Source: Rhodobiaceae bacterium (GTDB taxonomy: Bacteria; Pseudomonadota; Alphaproteobacteria; Rhizobiales; TMED25). Taken from it: a stretch of DNA of 8,978 bases. Both the position numbers and the translations under genes were made by a program. Below are positions 1-7,011 of this stretch, piece after piece. The first letter of the stretch is position 1. Every line of letters starts with the position of its first letter. The DNA is taken from contig PAHC01000037.1 of NCBI GenBank assembly GCA_002704755.1, forward strand, positions 1-8,978, in the 5' to 3' direction. The notes under the pieces are model-generated. The model saw only the letters and a list, made by a program, of their open reading frames with translations, was not told the origin of the DNA and made no database searches.

Positions 1-36
1 CAAAGTAGAATTGAATCACTAGAGGGCAGTAATTAG
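1..36 (+). CDS. C-terminal end of an upstream gene (partial)
   Basis: The window opens inside a frame that reads eleven residues, QSRIESLEGSN, and ends at TAG (34-36), followed at once by an in-frame TGA (37-39). The other two forward frames stop earlier, at 5-7 and 20-22, so this is the only forward frame that could be the end of a coding region. The next gene begins directly after the tandem stops at 40, which fits the tight packing of the operon. Too little is present to name the product; from context it is probably another virion gene. Confidence 0.45.
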   Translation, partial: QSRIESLEGSN

Positions 37-39
37 TGA

Positions 40-1554
40 ATGGCTTTAGTATCAATTACACCACCCGCAGGAATAGTCACTAACGGCACAGAATATTCCA
101 ACAAAGGCCGTTGGGTTGATGGCAATTTAGTCAGATTTCAAAATGGTTATCTCACACCCATAAAAGGATGGGAAAAATTATCACATGGCACAATAACAGG
201 AGAGGTTATTGCCCTATATGCCTATAATGACAATGCAGGCAATCCAGTTATTGCTGTTGGCACAAGACAAAAAATATTTGTCATTTATAAAGGTTCTACA
301 ACAGATATAACTCCAGTTGGTTTTGTAAATGATGCAAGTGCAGATCCTTTAGGTTATGGTGCTTATCATTGGGGTGTTGAAGATTATGGTGATGCACGAA
401 GTCAATCAGGCTTATCTTTAAACACTAGAGATTTTTCTTTTGATAATTGGGGTGAAGATTTAATAATTTGTTTCGCTGGTGATGGTAAGGTATATAGGTG
501 GCAATCTAATTCAAGTGGATCAGCAGATACTATCGCTACTGTATTAAGCAATGCACCAACAAACAATAAAGCTATAGTAGTAACAAATGAAAGACATTTA
601 GTAACTTTTGGTTCAGGTGGTGATCCTAGAAAAATAGCCTGGTCTAATAGAGAAGATAATAATAACTGGACAGCTAAAGCCACCAATACCGCAGGAGATT
701 TAATAGTTCCTAGTTCTGGTGAAATTATAGGTGCAAAAAAATACAAATTAGACACTATAGTTTTTACAGAAACAGGTCTAAGTAGAATGTATTATTCTGG
801 TAATCCTTTTATTTATGGCATTGCACAAGCTGGTGAAAGTTGCCGTCCTTTGGGTATGAGGTCTGTTGTTAGCACAGGTGATTTTCTTGCTTGGTTGGGA
901 GAAAATTCTGTCTTTGTTTATGATGGTAATGTTAGAGAAGTATCATGTGATGTGCATGATTATATCTACGATAATTTAGATTATCCTATGAGAAAAGTTG
1001 CGGTGGGTGGTCACAATTCTAATTACAATGAAATATGGTGGTTTTTTCCAAGTGATGCTGATACTGGTTACACACCATCAAGATATGTTATTTGGAACTA
1101 TAAAGATAATGTCTGGAGTAAAGGCACAGGTGTCGATAGAGGTGCTTGGTGGGATCAAGGTGTTTTAGAATATCCTATAGCTGGTGATGGCTCTGGCAAT
1201 ATACTACAGCATGAATCTACCTTATTAGAAAACTCTTTAGGATTAGGCTCAACTAAACCATTTTGCAAAACAGGGCCTATTGAAATAGGACAAGGAGATA
1301 AACTAGCTCAAGTCAATCAGATCATACCAGATTCAGAAGCTACAACGCTTCCTGGCGTTACTTTATCATTTACAGGACAATTTACAGCAAATGGTGCAGA
1401 AACAGACTTTGGCTCATTTACTTTTGAATCAGATGGTTATATGGATGCAAGATTTACTGCAAGATCTATTTCAATGAAAGTAGAAGGTGACACAAACCAA
1501 GATTTTAAACTTGGTCAGGTTAGGGTGGATGCAAAAGCAAGGGGTAAAAGATAA
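40..1554 (+). CDS. Putative phage tail nozzle/hub protein (P22 gp10 / T7 gp12-like role)
   Basis: This is a complete protein of 504 residues. The N-terminus has a GRWVDGNLVRF segment (residues 23-33) followed by GYLTPIKGWEK, a pattern I associate with a family in podovirus-type phages that begins with a short Pro/Gly strand and a 'GRW.D.NLVR' motif. The rest is rich in beta strands, Gly, Asn, Asp and aromatic residues (for example WGVEDYGD, DFSFDNWGEDL, NNWTAKATNTAGDL), as expected for a beta-propeller-like tail protein. Its length is close to that of P22 gp10. The inferred role is part of the tail hub or nozzle through which DNA leaves the capsid. The start ATG directly follows two stop codons, with a weak AGAGGG about 13 bases upstream. 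Its TAA overlaps the next ATG by one base (TAATG). The family resemblance is from memory; the exact tail role is inferred. Confidence 0.6.
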   Translation: MALVSITPPAGIVTNGTEYSNKGRWVDGNLVRFQNGYLTPIKGWEKLSHGTITGEVIALYAYNDNAGNPVIAVGTRQKIFVIYKGSTTDITPVGFVNDASADPLGYGAYHWGVEDYGDARSQSGLSLNTRDFSFDNWGEDLIICFAGDGKVYRWQSNSSGSADTIATVLSNAPTNNKAIVVTNERHLVTFGSGGDPRKIAWSNREDNNNWTAKATNTAGDLIVPSSGEIIGAKKYKLDTIVFTETGLSRMYYSGNPFIYGIAQAGESCRPLGMRSVVSTGDFLAWLGENSVFVYDGNVREVSCDVHDYIYDNLDYPMRKVAVGGHNSNYNEIWWFFPSDADTGYTPSRYVIWNYKDNVWSKGTGVDRGAWWDQGVLEYPIAGDGSGNILQHESTLLENSLGLGSTKPFCKTGPIEIGQGDKLAQVNQIIPDSEATTLPGVTLSFTGQFTANGAETDFGSFTFESDGYMDARFTARSISMKVEGDTNQDFKLGQVRVDAKARGKR

Positions 1555-1919
1555 TGGACTTATCCTCACAAAGACAATACATACAACGAGCCATCAATGT
1601 AAAACATAGTTTTGCTGGCACAACGCAAGAAACAATTTATACAGCGCCATCTGGCGGTGACTTTGATTTTGTTGTTGTTAAGAATTTGTTTGCGTGTGAT
1701 ACAGGCAATCAGCAAACAAACTTAGATATATCAATAACTGATACAAGCTCTAATGAGTTTTTTCTTTTTAAACAACACAATATATCAGCTCATGCCACTG
1801 AAGAATTAATAAAAGGTAATGGAGTTATTTTGTTGGCTGGCGAGATCATAAAAGGACAAGTCAATCACGCTAACATTGATTTAGTTTTTAGCGTTATAGA
1901 ATATGCAAAAGGCGATTAA
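1554..1919 (+). CDS. Small beta-rich phage virion-type protein
   Basis: A 121-residue protein without signal peptide or membrane segment. Alternating hydrophobic strands (ETIYTAPSGGDFDFVVVKNL, LDISITDTSSNEFFLFK, ATEELIKGNGVILLAGEIIKG, NIDLVFSVIEYAKGD) suggest a compact beta-sandwich. The pattern 'YTAP..GGDFDF.VVK...' followed by '...ELI...V.L.AGE.IK....' resembles small uncharacterised structural proteins of marine phages. It starts at TAATG, one base before the end of the tail-hub gene, so it is likely translated by reinitiation. It is followed, with a 17-base overlap, by the GNAT-like gene. Possible roles are a tail accessory or decoration protein; the sequence alone does not decide. Confidence 0.5.
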   Translation: MDLSSQRQYIQRAINVKHSFAGTTQETIYTAPSGGDFDFVVVKNLFACDTGNQQTNLDISITDTSSNEFFLFKQHNISAHATEELIKGNGVILLAGEIIKGQVNHANIDLVFSVIEYAKGD

Positions 1920-2307
1920 AAAATTAGACAGACAATCTCAAGCAAAAGAGGAGTGGAAAATACAATGGGAGCGTTGCAAACATTGGATTGAGGGAGCTGT
2001 AAAACATCAAGATGGCTATACAATTAATGACATAGAGGATAGAATAAGACAAGGAATATTTCATTTATGGCCAGGTAAGAAATCAGCCATGATAACAGAG
2101 TTTATTATATTCCCACAATACAGAGCAATGAATTTATTATTTGCTGGTGGTGATTATAAAGAACTTGAAGAAATGTTTCCCTATATAGAGGATTTTGCTC
2201 GTAGAGCAAATGTAAAAAGACTTTATTTAGGGGGGCGTAAAGGATGGATTAAAAAAATAAAACATTTAGGTTTTGAACCAGAATATATAATAAAAAAAGA
2301 TTTATGA
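1903..2307 (+). CDS. Small GNAT-like phage protein in the structural operon
   Basis: A 134-residue protein. After a basic, Trp-rich helical N-terminus (residues 1-57), the C-terminal half has a beta-alpha order compatible with a reduced GNAT fold: AMITEFIIFPQY, then MNLLFAGGDYKELEEM with AGGD at 81-84, a helix MFPYIEDFARRANV, a strand KRLYLGG, then GRKGW at 111-115 and GFEPEYIIKKDL. Proteins with this '..AGGD...GR.GW...GF.P.Y...K.L' signature occur among tail genes of phages, usually unannotated. I cannot see a convincing acetyl-CoA binding loop (Q/RxxGxG/A), so catalysis is doubtful. The start at 1903 is the only early ATG (the next Met is residue 63). It lacks a clear ribosome site and overlaps the previous gene by 17 bases, suggesting coupled translation. 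Its TGA shares ATGA with the next gene. Confidence 0.55.
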   Translation: MQKAIKKLDRQSQAKEEWKIQWERCKHWIEGAVKHQDGYTINDIEDRIRQGIFHLWPGKKSAMITEFIIFPQYRAMNLLFAGGDYKELEEMFPYIEDFARRANVKRLYLGGRKGWIKKIKHLGFEPEYIIKKDL

Positions 2308-3146
2308 GTAAAGGTGCAACAACAACAGAAACAGTAATTCCAGAATTTCAACAAAATATATATAGAGATATATATGGTCAAGCTAGAGCAGTAGCTCAAC
2401 AACCATTTACACCCTACATAGGACCACAGGTGGCTGGTTTCTCACCAGACGAATTAAGAGGATTTGAATTTCAAAGAAGAGTAGCTAGTCAAGCAGAACC
2501 ATTAAATGTATTTGCTCAAAGACAGCAGTTAATGCAACAACCAGCGCCATCTTTATTAGATGCTGATATTCGTGCATACAGATCACCATTTGAACAACAG
2601 GTAGTAGATGTTGCTCTTAGTGACATACAAAGACAGCAAGATATTGCTCAAAGACAAGCTCAAGAAAGAGCAATAAGAGCTGGCGCTTTTGGTGGCTCAA
2701 GGTCAGCTTTAATTGAATCTGAAGCAGCAAGACCTTTTGTTGAGCAAGCAGGCAGAACCGCAGCACAATTAAGACAAGTTGGTTTTGAGCAAGCACAAAG
2801 AGCTGCTCAATCCGATATTGAAAGACAACTTGCTCAACAACAATTTAGAGCTAATTTATTAGGACAACAACAGCTTGCACAACAACAGGCTATATCTGGT
2901 TTATTAGGCACAGGCGCACAACAAAGACAACTACAACAAGCAGCTCTTACAGCAGCAAGAGGCGAGTTTGATCGTGCATTAGCTTACCCAGCACAACAAA
3001 TTGGGTTACTATCACAAGCAGCGTTTGGAATACCAACAGGATCATCACAAGTTCAAAGAAGGGATGTAGGTGGTGCTGATGTTGCAGGACAGCTTGCAAC
3101 TTTATTAGCATCATTAGCAATAGGTGGTGCTTTTGGAACATCATGA
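2304..3146 (+). CDS. Gln-rich putative internal virion / DNA-ejection protein
   Basis: A 280-residue protein, extremely rich in Gln, Ala and Arg. Residues 28-48 hold AVAQQPFTPYIGPQVAGFSP. Residues 93-133 hold RSPFEQQVVDVALSDIQRQQ, a long charged helix and the motif AGAFGGSR (126-133), a combination I associate with internal or tail-associated proteins of marine podovirus-type phages. Residues about 95-225 are mostly helical and probably form coiled coils. The C-terminus (256-278) is Gly/Ala/Leu-rich and could insert into or contact membrane. There is no signal peptide. It starts with ATGA overlapping the previous stop and ends in ATGA overlapping a nine-codon minicistron. CAA/CAG richness makes the opposite strand look open, but those frames have no support. 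Function is inferred by position and composition, not proven. Confidence 0.55.
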   Translation: MSKGATTTETVIPEFQQNIYRDIYGQARAVAQQPFTPYIGPQVAGFSPDELRGFEFQRRVASQAEPLNVFAQRQQLMQQPAPSLLDADIRAYRSPFEQQVVDVALSDIQRQQDIAQRQAQERAIRAGAFGGSRSALIESEAARPFVEQAGRTAAQLRQVGFEQAQRAAQSDIERQLAQQQFRANLLGQQQLAQQQAISGLLGTGAQQRQLQQAALTAARGEFDRALAYPAQQIGLLSQAAFGIPTGSSQVQRRDVGGADVAGQLATLLASLAIGGAFGTS

Positions 3147-3172
3147 CCACCACCAGCATAATAAAACCATGA
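3143..3172 (+). other. Nine-codon minicistron linking two virion genes
   Basis: An ATG at 3143-3145 overlaps the TGA of the preceding gene (ATGA, 3143-3146). It reads MTTTSIIKP and stops at TGA 3170-3172, which overlaps the ATG of the next gene (ATGA, 3169-3172). The peptide itself is probably not functional. The geometry would let a ribosome finishing the upstream gene restart here and then restart again at 3169, across a gap with no visible Shine-Dalgarno sequence. It may also be chance in dense coding DNA. Confidence 0.35.
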
Positions 3173-4245
3173 GCGCACCTTTTCCAACACAAACACAAGT
3201 AAATCAGATTGTTGATCAAACAGATGAGGGCAGATCAAGTTCAAGACCATTTTTAAGCAACATTCCACCAGGAGTTGCTTTAGCCTTGCTTGGTTTAGGA
3301 AGTTCTTTGAGTGGTCGAGATCCAACTAGGGCTGTATTAGGAGGAGTAGAGATTTTACAAGAACAAAAAAGAGAAAGAGAGCAAAAGGCAATTTTGAAAG
3401 AATTAGAAAAAAATCCAAAATATGCAGATCAAATTAAATTAATTAGAGGTGGTGTAGATCCTCGTATGCTTGATACAATGGACTCAGATTTGACAGCAGA
3501 TCAAAAAAATTATCTGTTAGCGGTTAAACAAGGATATAAAGGAACATTTATTGATTATTTACAACAAAAAAAATCACCTGTTGTCAGTATAGACCAAGAG
3601 GTAGAAACAGAATTTCAAAAAGAAGCCACAAAATCAGCTTTTAGAACTCTTGAAGATGCACAAGAACAAGTACAGCAATTCGTTGATATAGAGGGCAGGT
3701 TAAATATTTTACAAAAACAGCTTCAAGGTGGACAGCTTGAAACAGGTATATTTGAAGAATTAAAAATACCATTTCAAAGGCTTGCAGCTGGTCTAAATAT
3801 ATTGCCAGAAGATGAATTGAAAGGACTGGAATCTAAAGAATTATTTACAAGAACTGTAAATTATATTGTTCCTAGAATGAGAGTGGCTGGTTCTGGTTCT
3901 ACTTCTGACACTGAAGTACAACTATTTAGAGAATCTGCACCAAGCCTACAGCTAGAAGAAGGTGGAAACCTTTTAATAGTTGGTGGTATGAGTGCTGTAG
4001 CTAAACACAACAGAGAAAGGTTAAAATTAATGGAAAAATATATAGAGGATGAAAATTTAGGAGCAGGAGATTTAATTGGTTTTGGTGAATATGCAGATGG
4101 TGTTTTAGGCCCTGTATTCAAATCTTATGATAGCGACCAAAGTTTCGATCAACAAGTTAAAGAGGGTAAACTAAAAGCTGGTGATTTTGTTTATGATGGA
4201 AAATATGGAGAATTTAGAATTTTAACTGACGAGGACGTTCTATAG
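3169..4245 (+). CDS. Putative internal virion / ejection-associated protein
   Basis: A 358-residue protein from the ATG at 3169. A GTG at 3124 in the same frame would add a His-rich 15-residue leader lying inside the previous gene; I prefer 3169 because the peptide then starts naturally as MSAPFPTQTQVNQIVDQ and forms an ATGA junction with the minicistron. Residues 33-47 are a short hydrophobic stretch (PPGVALALLGLGSSL), then comes a highly charged helix (60-82, EILQEQKREREQKAILKELE). Helical segments follow to residue 235, and then a conserved-looking motif MRVAGSGSTSDTEVQLFRES (237-256). This 'G.GS.SD.E...F..S.PSL' region recalls proteins near ejection proteins in many phages of aquatic bacteria. 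The C-terminus (336-352) looks like a small beta domain. The role is inferred from the flanking genes. Confidence 0.55.
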   Translation: MSAPFPTQTQVNQIVDQTDEGRSSSRPFLSNIPPGVALALLGLGSSLSGRDPTRAVLGGVEILQEQKREREQKAILKELEKNPKYADQIKLIRGGVDPRMLDTMDSDLTADQKNYLLAVKQGYKGTFIDYLQQKKSPVVSIDQEVETEFQKEATKSAFRTLEDAQEQVQQFVDIEGRLNILQKQLQGGQLETGIFEELKIPFQRLAAGLNILPEDELKGLESKELFTRTVNYIVPRMRVAGSGSTSDTEVQLFRESAPSLQLEEGGNLLIVGGMSAVAKHNRERLKLMEKYIEDENLGAGDLIGFGEYADGVLGPVFKSYDSDQSFDQQVKEGKLKAGDFVYDGKYGEFRILTDEDVL

Positions 4246-4254
4246 AGAAAAATA

Positions 4255-5742
4255 ATGCCAGCTCCAAAGAAAAAAGTTAAAAGACAATCACAAGAACTAG
4301 ATATTACAACAGGTCTTAGTAGATCTGTAGGACAAGGATTATTATTTGGTTTTGCTGATGAAGCTGAGGCTTTTGTAAGATCATTAGCTGGCGATAAAGG
4401 TTATGAAGAAAATTTAGAAACAATTAGATCGGAACTTGATGCTTTTAGGGAGCAAGCACCTGTAGCAGCATATGGTTCTGAAGCATTAGCAAGCATACCA
4501 TCAGCTTTGCTTGGTGGAGCAGGATTGGCTAGACTTGGATTAACTGGCGCTGGAAAAATAGGTGCAATTGAAGGAGCATTGTATGGAGCTGGAACTGGAG
4601 AAAGTGCAGAAGAAAGACTAACTGGCGCTGCTTTAGGTGCTACATTAGGTGGTGGCGTATCTAAAGCCGCAGAAAAATTACTACCACAAAAGTCTAAGAT
4701 AGCAAAAAAACTTCAAGAAAAAGGCATACCATTAACACCAGGACAATCTCTTAGAGATCAAGGCTCTATTGGATCATCATTAATTACAGCTTTAGAAGAT
4801 TTAACTACCTCTTACCCTGGTGCTGGTGCAGTAATTCAAGGGAAAAGATTAGAAGGTTTAATAAAAACAAACCAAGTCTTTATTAACGAAGCTGTACAAC
4901 CTTTAAATATAAAAATTCCTAAAAATTTAACACCTAGAGAATCTTTTGAATTTGTTCAAGATAGATTGGATGAAGAATATGCAAAAATTTTACCAAAATT
5001 ATCTATTTCAGATTTAGGTAACTTTGAAAATAAAATATTAAACACAATAGAAGATAGCATACTTGATCCAAAAGAACAGGAAAGAGTTTTAAAAATCGTT
5101 AATAAAACTATTTTAACGCAAATTAAAGATGGAAAAATTTCTGGTAATTTATTAAAAAATGCACAAACTGATTTAAGAAAATTATCATCTAGCTATAAAA
5201 AAAGGGGTGGTTTTGAAGGAGATGTTGGTGAGGTTTTATCAAATATAAAAAGACTTTTAGAAAATGAAATAGATTTACAAAACCCCAATTCAGATCAGCT
5301 TAAAAAAATAAATCAAGTTTACAAAAACATGATACCAATAAATAGAGCTATGGAAAATGCAATAGTTAATGAAGGCATATTTACGCCAGCTCAACTATTA
5401 AGAGCAGTAAAAAAACAAGATGAAACTTTAAGAAAAAGACAAACAATCGCTGGCAAACAACCCTTACAAGAAACAGCAGAACAAGCTCAACAAATTTTGG
5501 GTTCTCAATTTCCTGAAACTGGAACAGCATCAAGATTATTGGCTCAAGATATAATTATAGATCCAACAAAATTAGTAACATTAGGACCTCCAGCAATTCT
5601 TTCTGAGCTTGCTATGGCAAGGATAGGGGGAATGTCACCAACTACTGGTTTATTAACTAGCGCTGATCCAGTAGTAAGAGGTTTGTCACCCTTTTTTGGA
5701 TCACAATTAAGTCAAGTTCCTATAAATGAAACTGAAGAATGA
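4255..5742 (+). CDS. Putative DNA-ejection / internal virion protein with Gly/Ala-rich segment
   Basis: A 495-residue protein. The N-terminus is basic (APKKKVKR, 3-10). It is followed by VGQGLLFGFADEAEAFVRSL (25-44), a motif I associate with large uncharacterised proteins in phages of alphaproteobacteria. Residues about 68-140 form a Gly/Ala/Leu-rich, weakly hydrophobic region (SALLGGAGLARLGLTGAG, GALYGAGTGES, GAALGATLGGG), as seen in phage proteins that cross or disturb host membranes during genome delivery. Residues 145-440 are charged and helical, with further Gly/Pro-rich sequence near the end. No lytic transglycosylase or lysozyme motif is visible. It lies 9 bases after the previous gene with only a weak purine-rich site, and its TGA shares ATGA (5739-5742) with the nuclease gene. 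It is the last recognisable virion gene here. Confidence 0.55.
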   Translation: MPAPKKKVKRQSQELDITTGLSRSVGQGLLFGFADEAEAFVRSLAGDKGYEENLETIRSELDAFREQAPVAAYGSEALASIPSALLGGAGLARLGLTGAGKIGAIEGALYGAGTGESAEERLTGAALGATLGGGVSKAAEKLLPQKSKIAKKLQEKGIPLTPGQSLRDQGSIGSSLITALEDLTTSYPGAGAVIQGKRLEGLIKTNQVFINEAVQPLNIKIPKNLTPRESFEFVQDRLDEEYAKILPKLSISDLGNFENKILNTIEDSILDPKEQERVLKIVNKTILTQIKDGKISGNLLKNAQTDLRKLSSSYKKRGGFEGDVGEVLSNIKRLLENEIDLQNPNSDQLKKINQVYKNMIPINRAMENAIVNEGIFTPAQLLRAVKKQDETLRKRQTIAGKQPLQETAEQAQQILGSQFPETGTASRLLAQDIIIDPTKLVTLGPPAILSELAMARIGGMSPTTGLLTSADPVVRGLSPFFGSQLSQVPINETEE

Positions 5743-6206
5743 CACCAAACCAAGTTGGCCGTGCGGGGGAATACCTCACCGCCAGCTACCTCGCTAGATA
5801 CTTTGACGAGATCTTTGAATGTCCATCACACTCACGTTACGATTTCTTAGCAGTTCTTAATAACAAATCTTATAAAATACAAGTAAAAACTTCAGCCTCT
5901 CCTTTTGAAAGAAACAATGCTGATTGGGTAAGGTGGGATATAAAAAAGAAAATATCAAATACAGGAGAACAAAGATTATATAATAAAGAAGAAGTTGATA
6001 TTTTCGCTTTTGTTTTTCTACCTTCAGATAAGGTTACTTTTGCACCTAACGAAAATCTTGGCAAAACATATCAAAAGAAGTTAGAATTTATTAAAAGTTT
6101 CAATCCGCATGAATCATTGAAAACTGCGATTGAGATAATAAATATATTAAGAGAGACAAAAAATGAAACAAAATCTGAATCAGTTATTCAAGCTGTATCT
6201 TCGTGA
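5739..6206 (+). CDS. PD-(D/E)XK nuclease-like protein
   Basis: A 155-residue protein with the layout of a small PD-(D/E)XK endonuclease (PDDEXK_5 / Holliday-resolvase-like). Helix 1 carries GRAGEYLTASYLA with Glu11, then SRYDFL with the first metal ligand Asp35, then the strand YKIQVKTS with Gln48-Val-Lys50 in place of the more usual Glu-x-Lys; Gln at this place occurs in active relatives. It probably cleaves or resolves DNA, but the substrate is unknown. It sits between the last virion gene (ATGA overlap) and the integrase, which begins 44 bases inside its 3' end. The first ~100 bases are about 52% GC with many G/C-ending codons (GCC, CTC, ACC, AGC, TAC), while the rest is AT-rich like its neighbours, suggesting a mosaic or acquired 5' part. 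Confidence 0.65.
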   Translation: MTPNQVGRAGEYLTASYLARYFDEIFECPSHSRYDFLAVLNNKSYKIQVKTSASPFERNNADWVRWDIKKKISNTGEQRLYNKEEVDIFAFVFLPSDKVTFAPNENLGKTYQKKLEFIKSFNPHESLKTAIEIINILRETKNETKSESVIQAVSS

Positions 6207-7011
6207 TCTAAAACGTAGGGGTTGTAAAACCACTAATAAAATTAATCAACTTTACGACAACAATATAAAACCCATACTTGGTGATAAACCAATTACAGAT
6301 ATAATTCGTGGTGATATTGCATCATTACATTTAATTATATCTGAACGTGCGCCATTTGTTGCTAACAACATACTAACTACACTTAAAGCTATGTTTAACT
6401 TAGCCATTACTTTATCTTTGGTAGAAAATAATCCAGCTACACACATTAATAAAAATAGAGAAAATAAACGCAAAAGATATTTAACTAATAAAGAGTTGAT
6501 AGCTGTTGTGCGTGAAATGAACAGGCTGCAAAAAAATCCAATATATAAAAAATCAATTTTATTTATTTGGCTATTGATATTAACAGGTGCTAGAAAAGGT
6601 GAGATAGCACAAGCTAAATGGACAGACATTCACGACAACAAATTAATTATTAAAAATCATAAAAATGATCGTCTGGGTGAGGATCGAATTATATATTTAT
6701 CCCCACAGATTCTTGGTATGTTAGATAAAACTACAAAAGATTCTGATTATATTGTCGGTATAAAATCACCTAGACGTGCCTGGCACACTATATTAAAAAA
6801 TTGCAATATTGATAATGTGCGTTTGCATGACATTAGACACAGTTACGCTTCTTGGTCATTACAGGTAGTTAAACTTGCAGATGTGGGTGAACTACTTGGC
6901 CACAGAGATCAAGCTACGACACAAAGGTATGCTCATATTCACGAAGAGAAAAGTATTGAGAACGCCAACAAGATTGGCAACCATATTGAGAACTTGATTA
7001 CAGATTTATAA
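6163..7011 (+). CDS. int: Tyrosine recombinase / phage integrase
   Basis: A 282-residue complete tyrosine recombinase. Residues about 1-90 are the SAM-like core-binding domain (LFKLYLRDLKRRG, ILGDKPITDIIRGDIASLH, ILTTLKAMFNLAI). The catalytic domain shows Arg144 in TGARKGEI, a likely beta-hairpin lysine near 167, His222-x-x-Arg225 in LHDIRHSYAS, His247 in LLGHRDQ and the nucleophile Tyr256 in TTQRYAHI. All canonical catalytic residues are present, so it should be active in site-specific integration and excision. The protein starts directly at the core-binding domain and lacks a separate arm-binding domain. The start at 6163 is the first ATG after an in-frame TAA at 6148-6150, with AGAGAG about 8 bases upstream. 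It overlaps the nuclease gene by 44 bases and the convergent gene by 6. No separate promoter and no attachment site are recognisable. Confidence 0.93.
   Translation: MKQNLNQLFKLYLRDLKRRGCKTTNKINQLYDNNIKPILGDKPITDIIRGDIASLHLIISERAPFVANNILTTLKAMFNLAITLSLVENNPATHINKNRENKRKRYLTNKELIAVVREMNRLQKNPIYKKSILFIWLLILTGARKGEIAQAKWTDIHDNKLIIKNHKNDRLGEDRIIYLSPQILGMLDKTTKDSDYIVGIKSPRRAWHTILKNCNIDNVRLHDIRHSYASWSLQVVKLADVGELLGHRDQATTQRYAHIHEEKSIENANKIGNHIENLITDL

Noticed and set aside
402..755. Open frame of 117 codons on the - strand inside the tail-hub gene
   Set aside because: It lies wholly within a strong coding region on the other strand, has no ribosome site or context, and its sequence has no family-like pattern.
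3124..3168. GTG start giving a His-rich 15-residue extension of the 358-residue protein
   Set aside because: The extension lies within the upstream gene in another frame and looks like frame-shifted reading; ATG 3169 with the ATGA junction is the better start.
2947..3325. Two overlapping - strand open frames of about 90 codons
   Set aside because: They are by-products of the CAA/CAG-rich Gln coding and adjacent sequence; the translations are Leu/Val/His-rich with no domain, and they overlap each other and real genes.
4264..4284. PKKKVKR near the N-terminus of the 495-residue protein, resembling a nuclear localisation signal
   Set aside because: Short basic clusters are common at N-termini of phage DNA-associated proteins; there is no eukaryotic context.
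6200..6240. Small inverted repeat GGTTGTAAAACC near the integrase start as an attachment core
   Set aside because: It is a 4-base stem within coding sequence and shows no resemblance to a tRNA 3' end or a repeat elsewhere in the window.
6252..6629. 125-codon - strand open frame inside the integrase
   Set aside because: The integrase has all catalytic residues on the + strand; the antisense frame shows hydrophobic low-information sequence and no start context.
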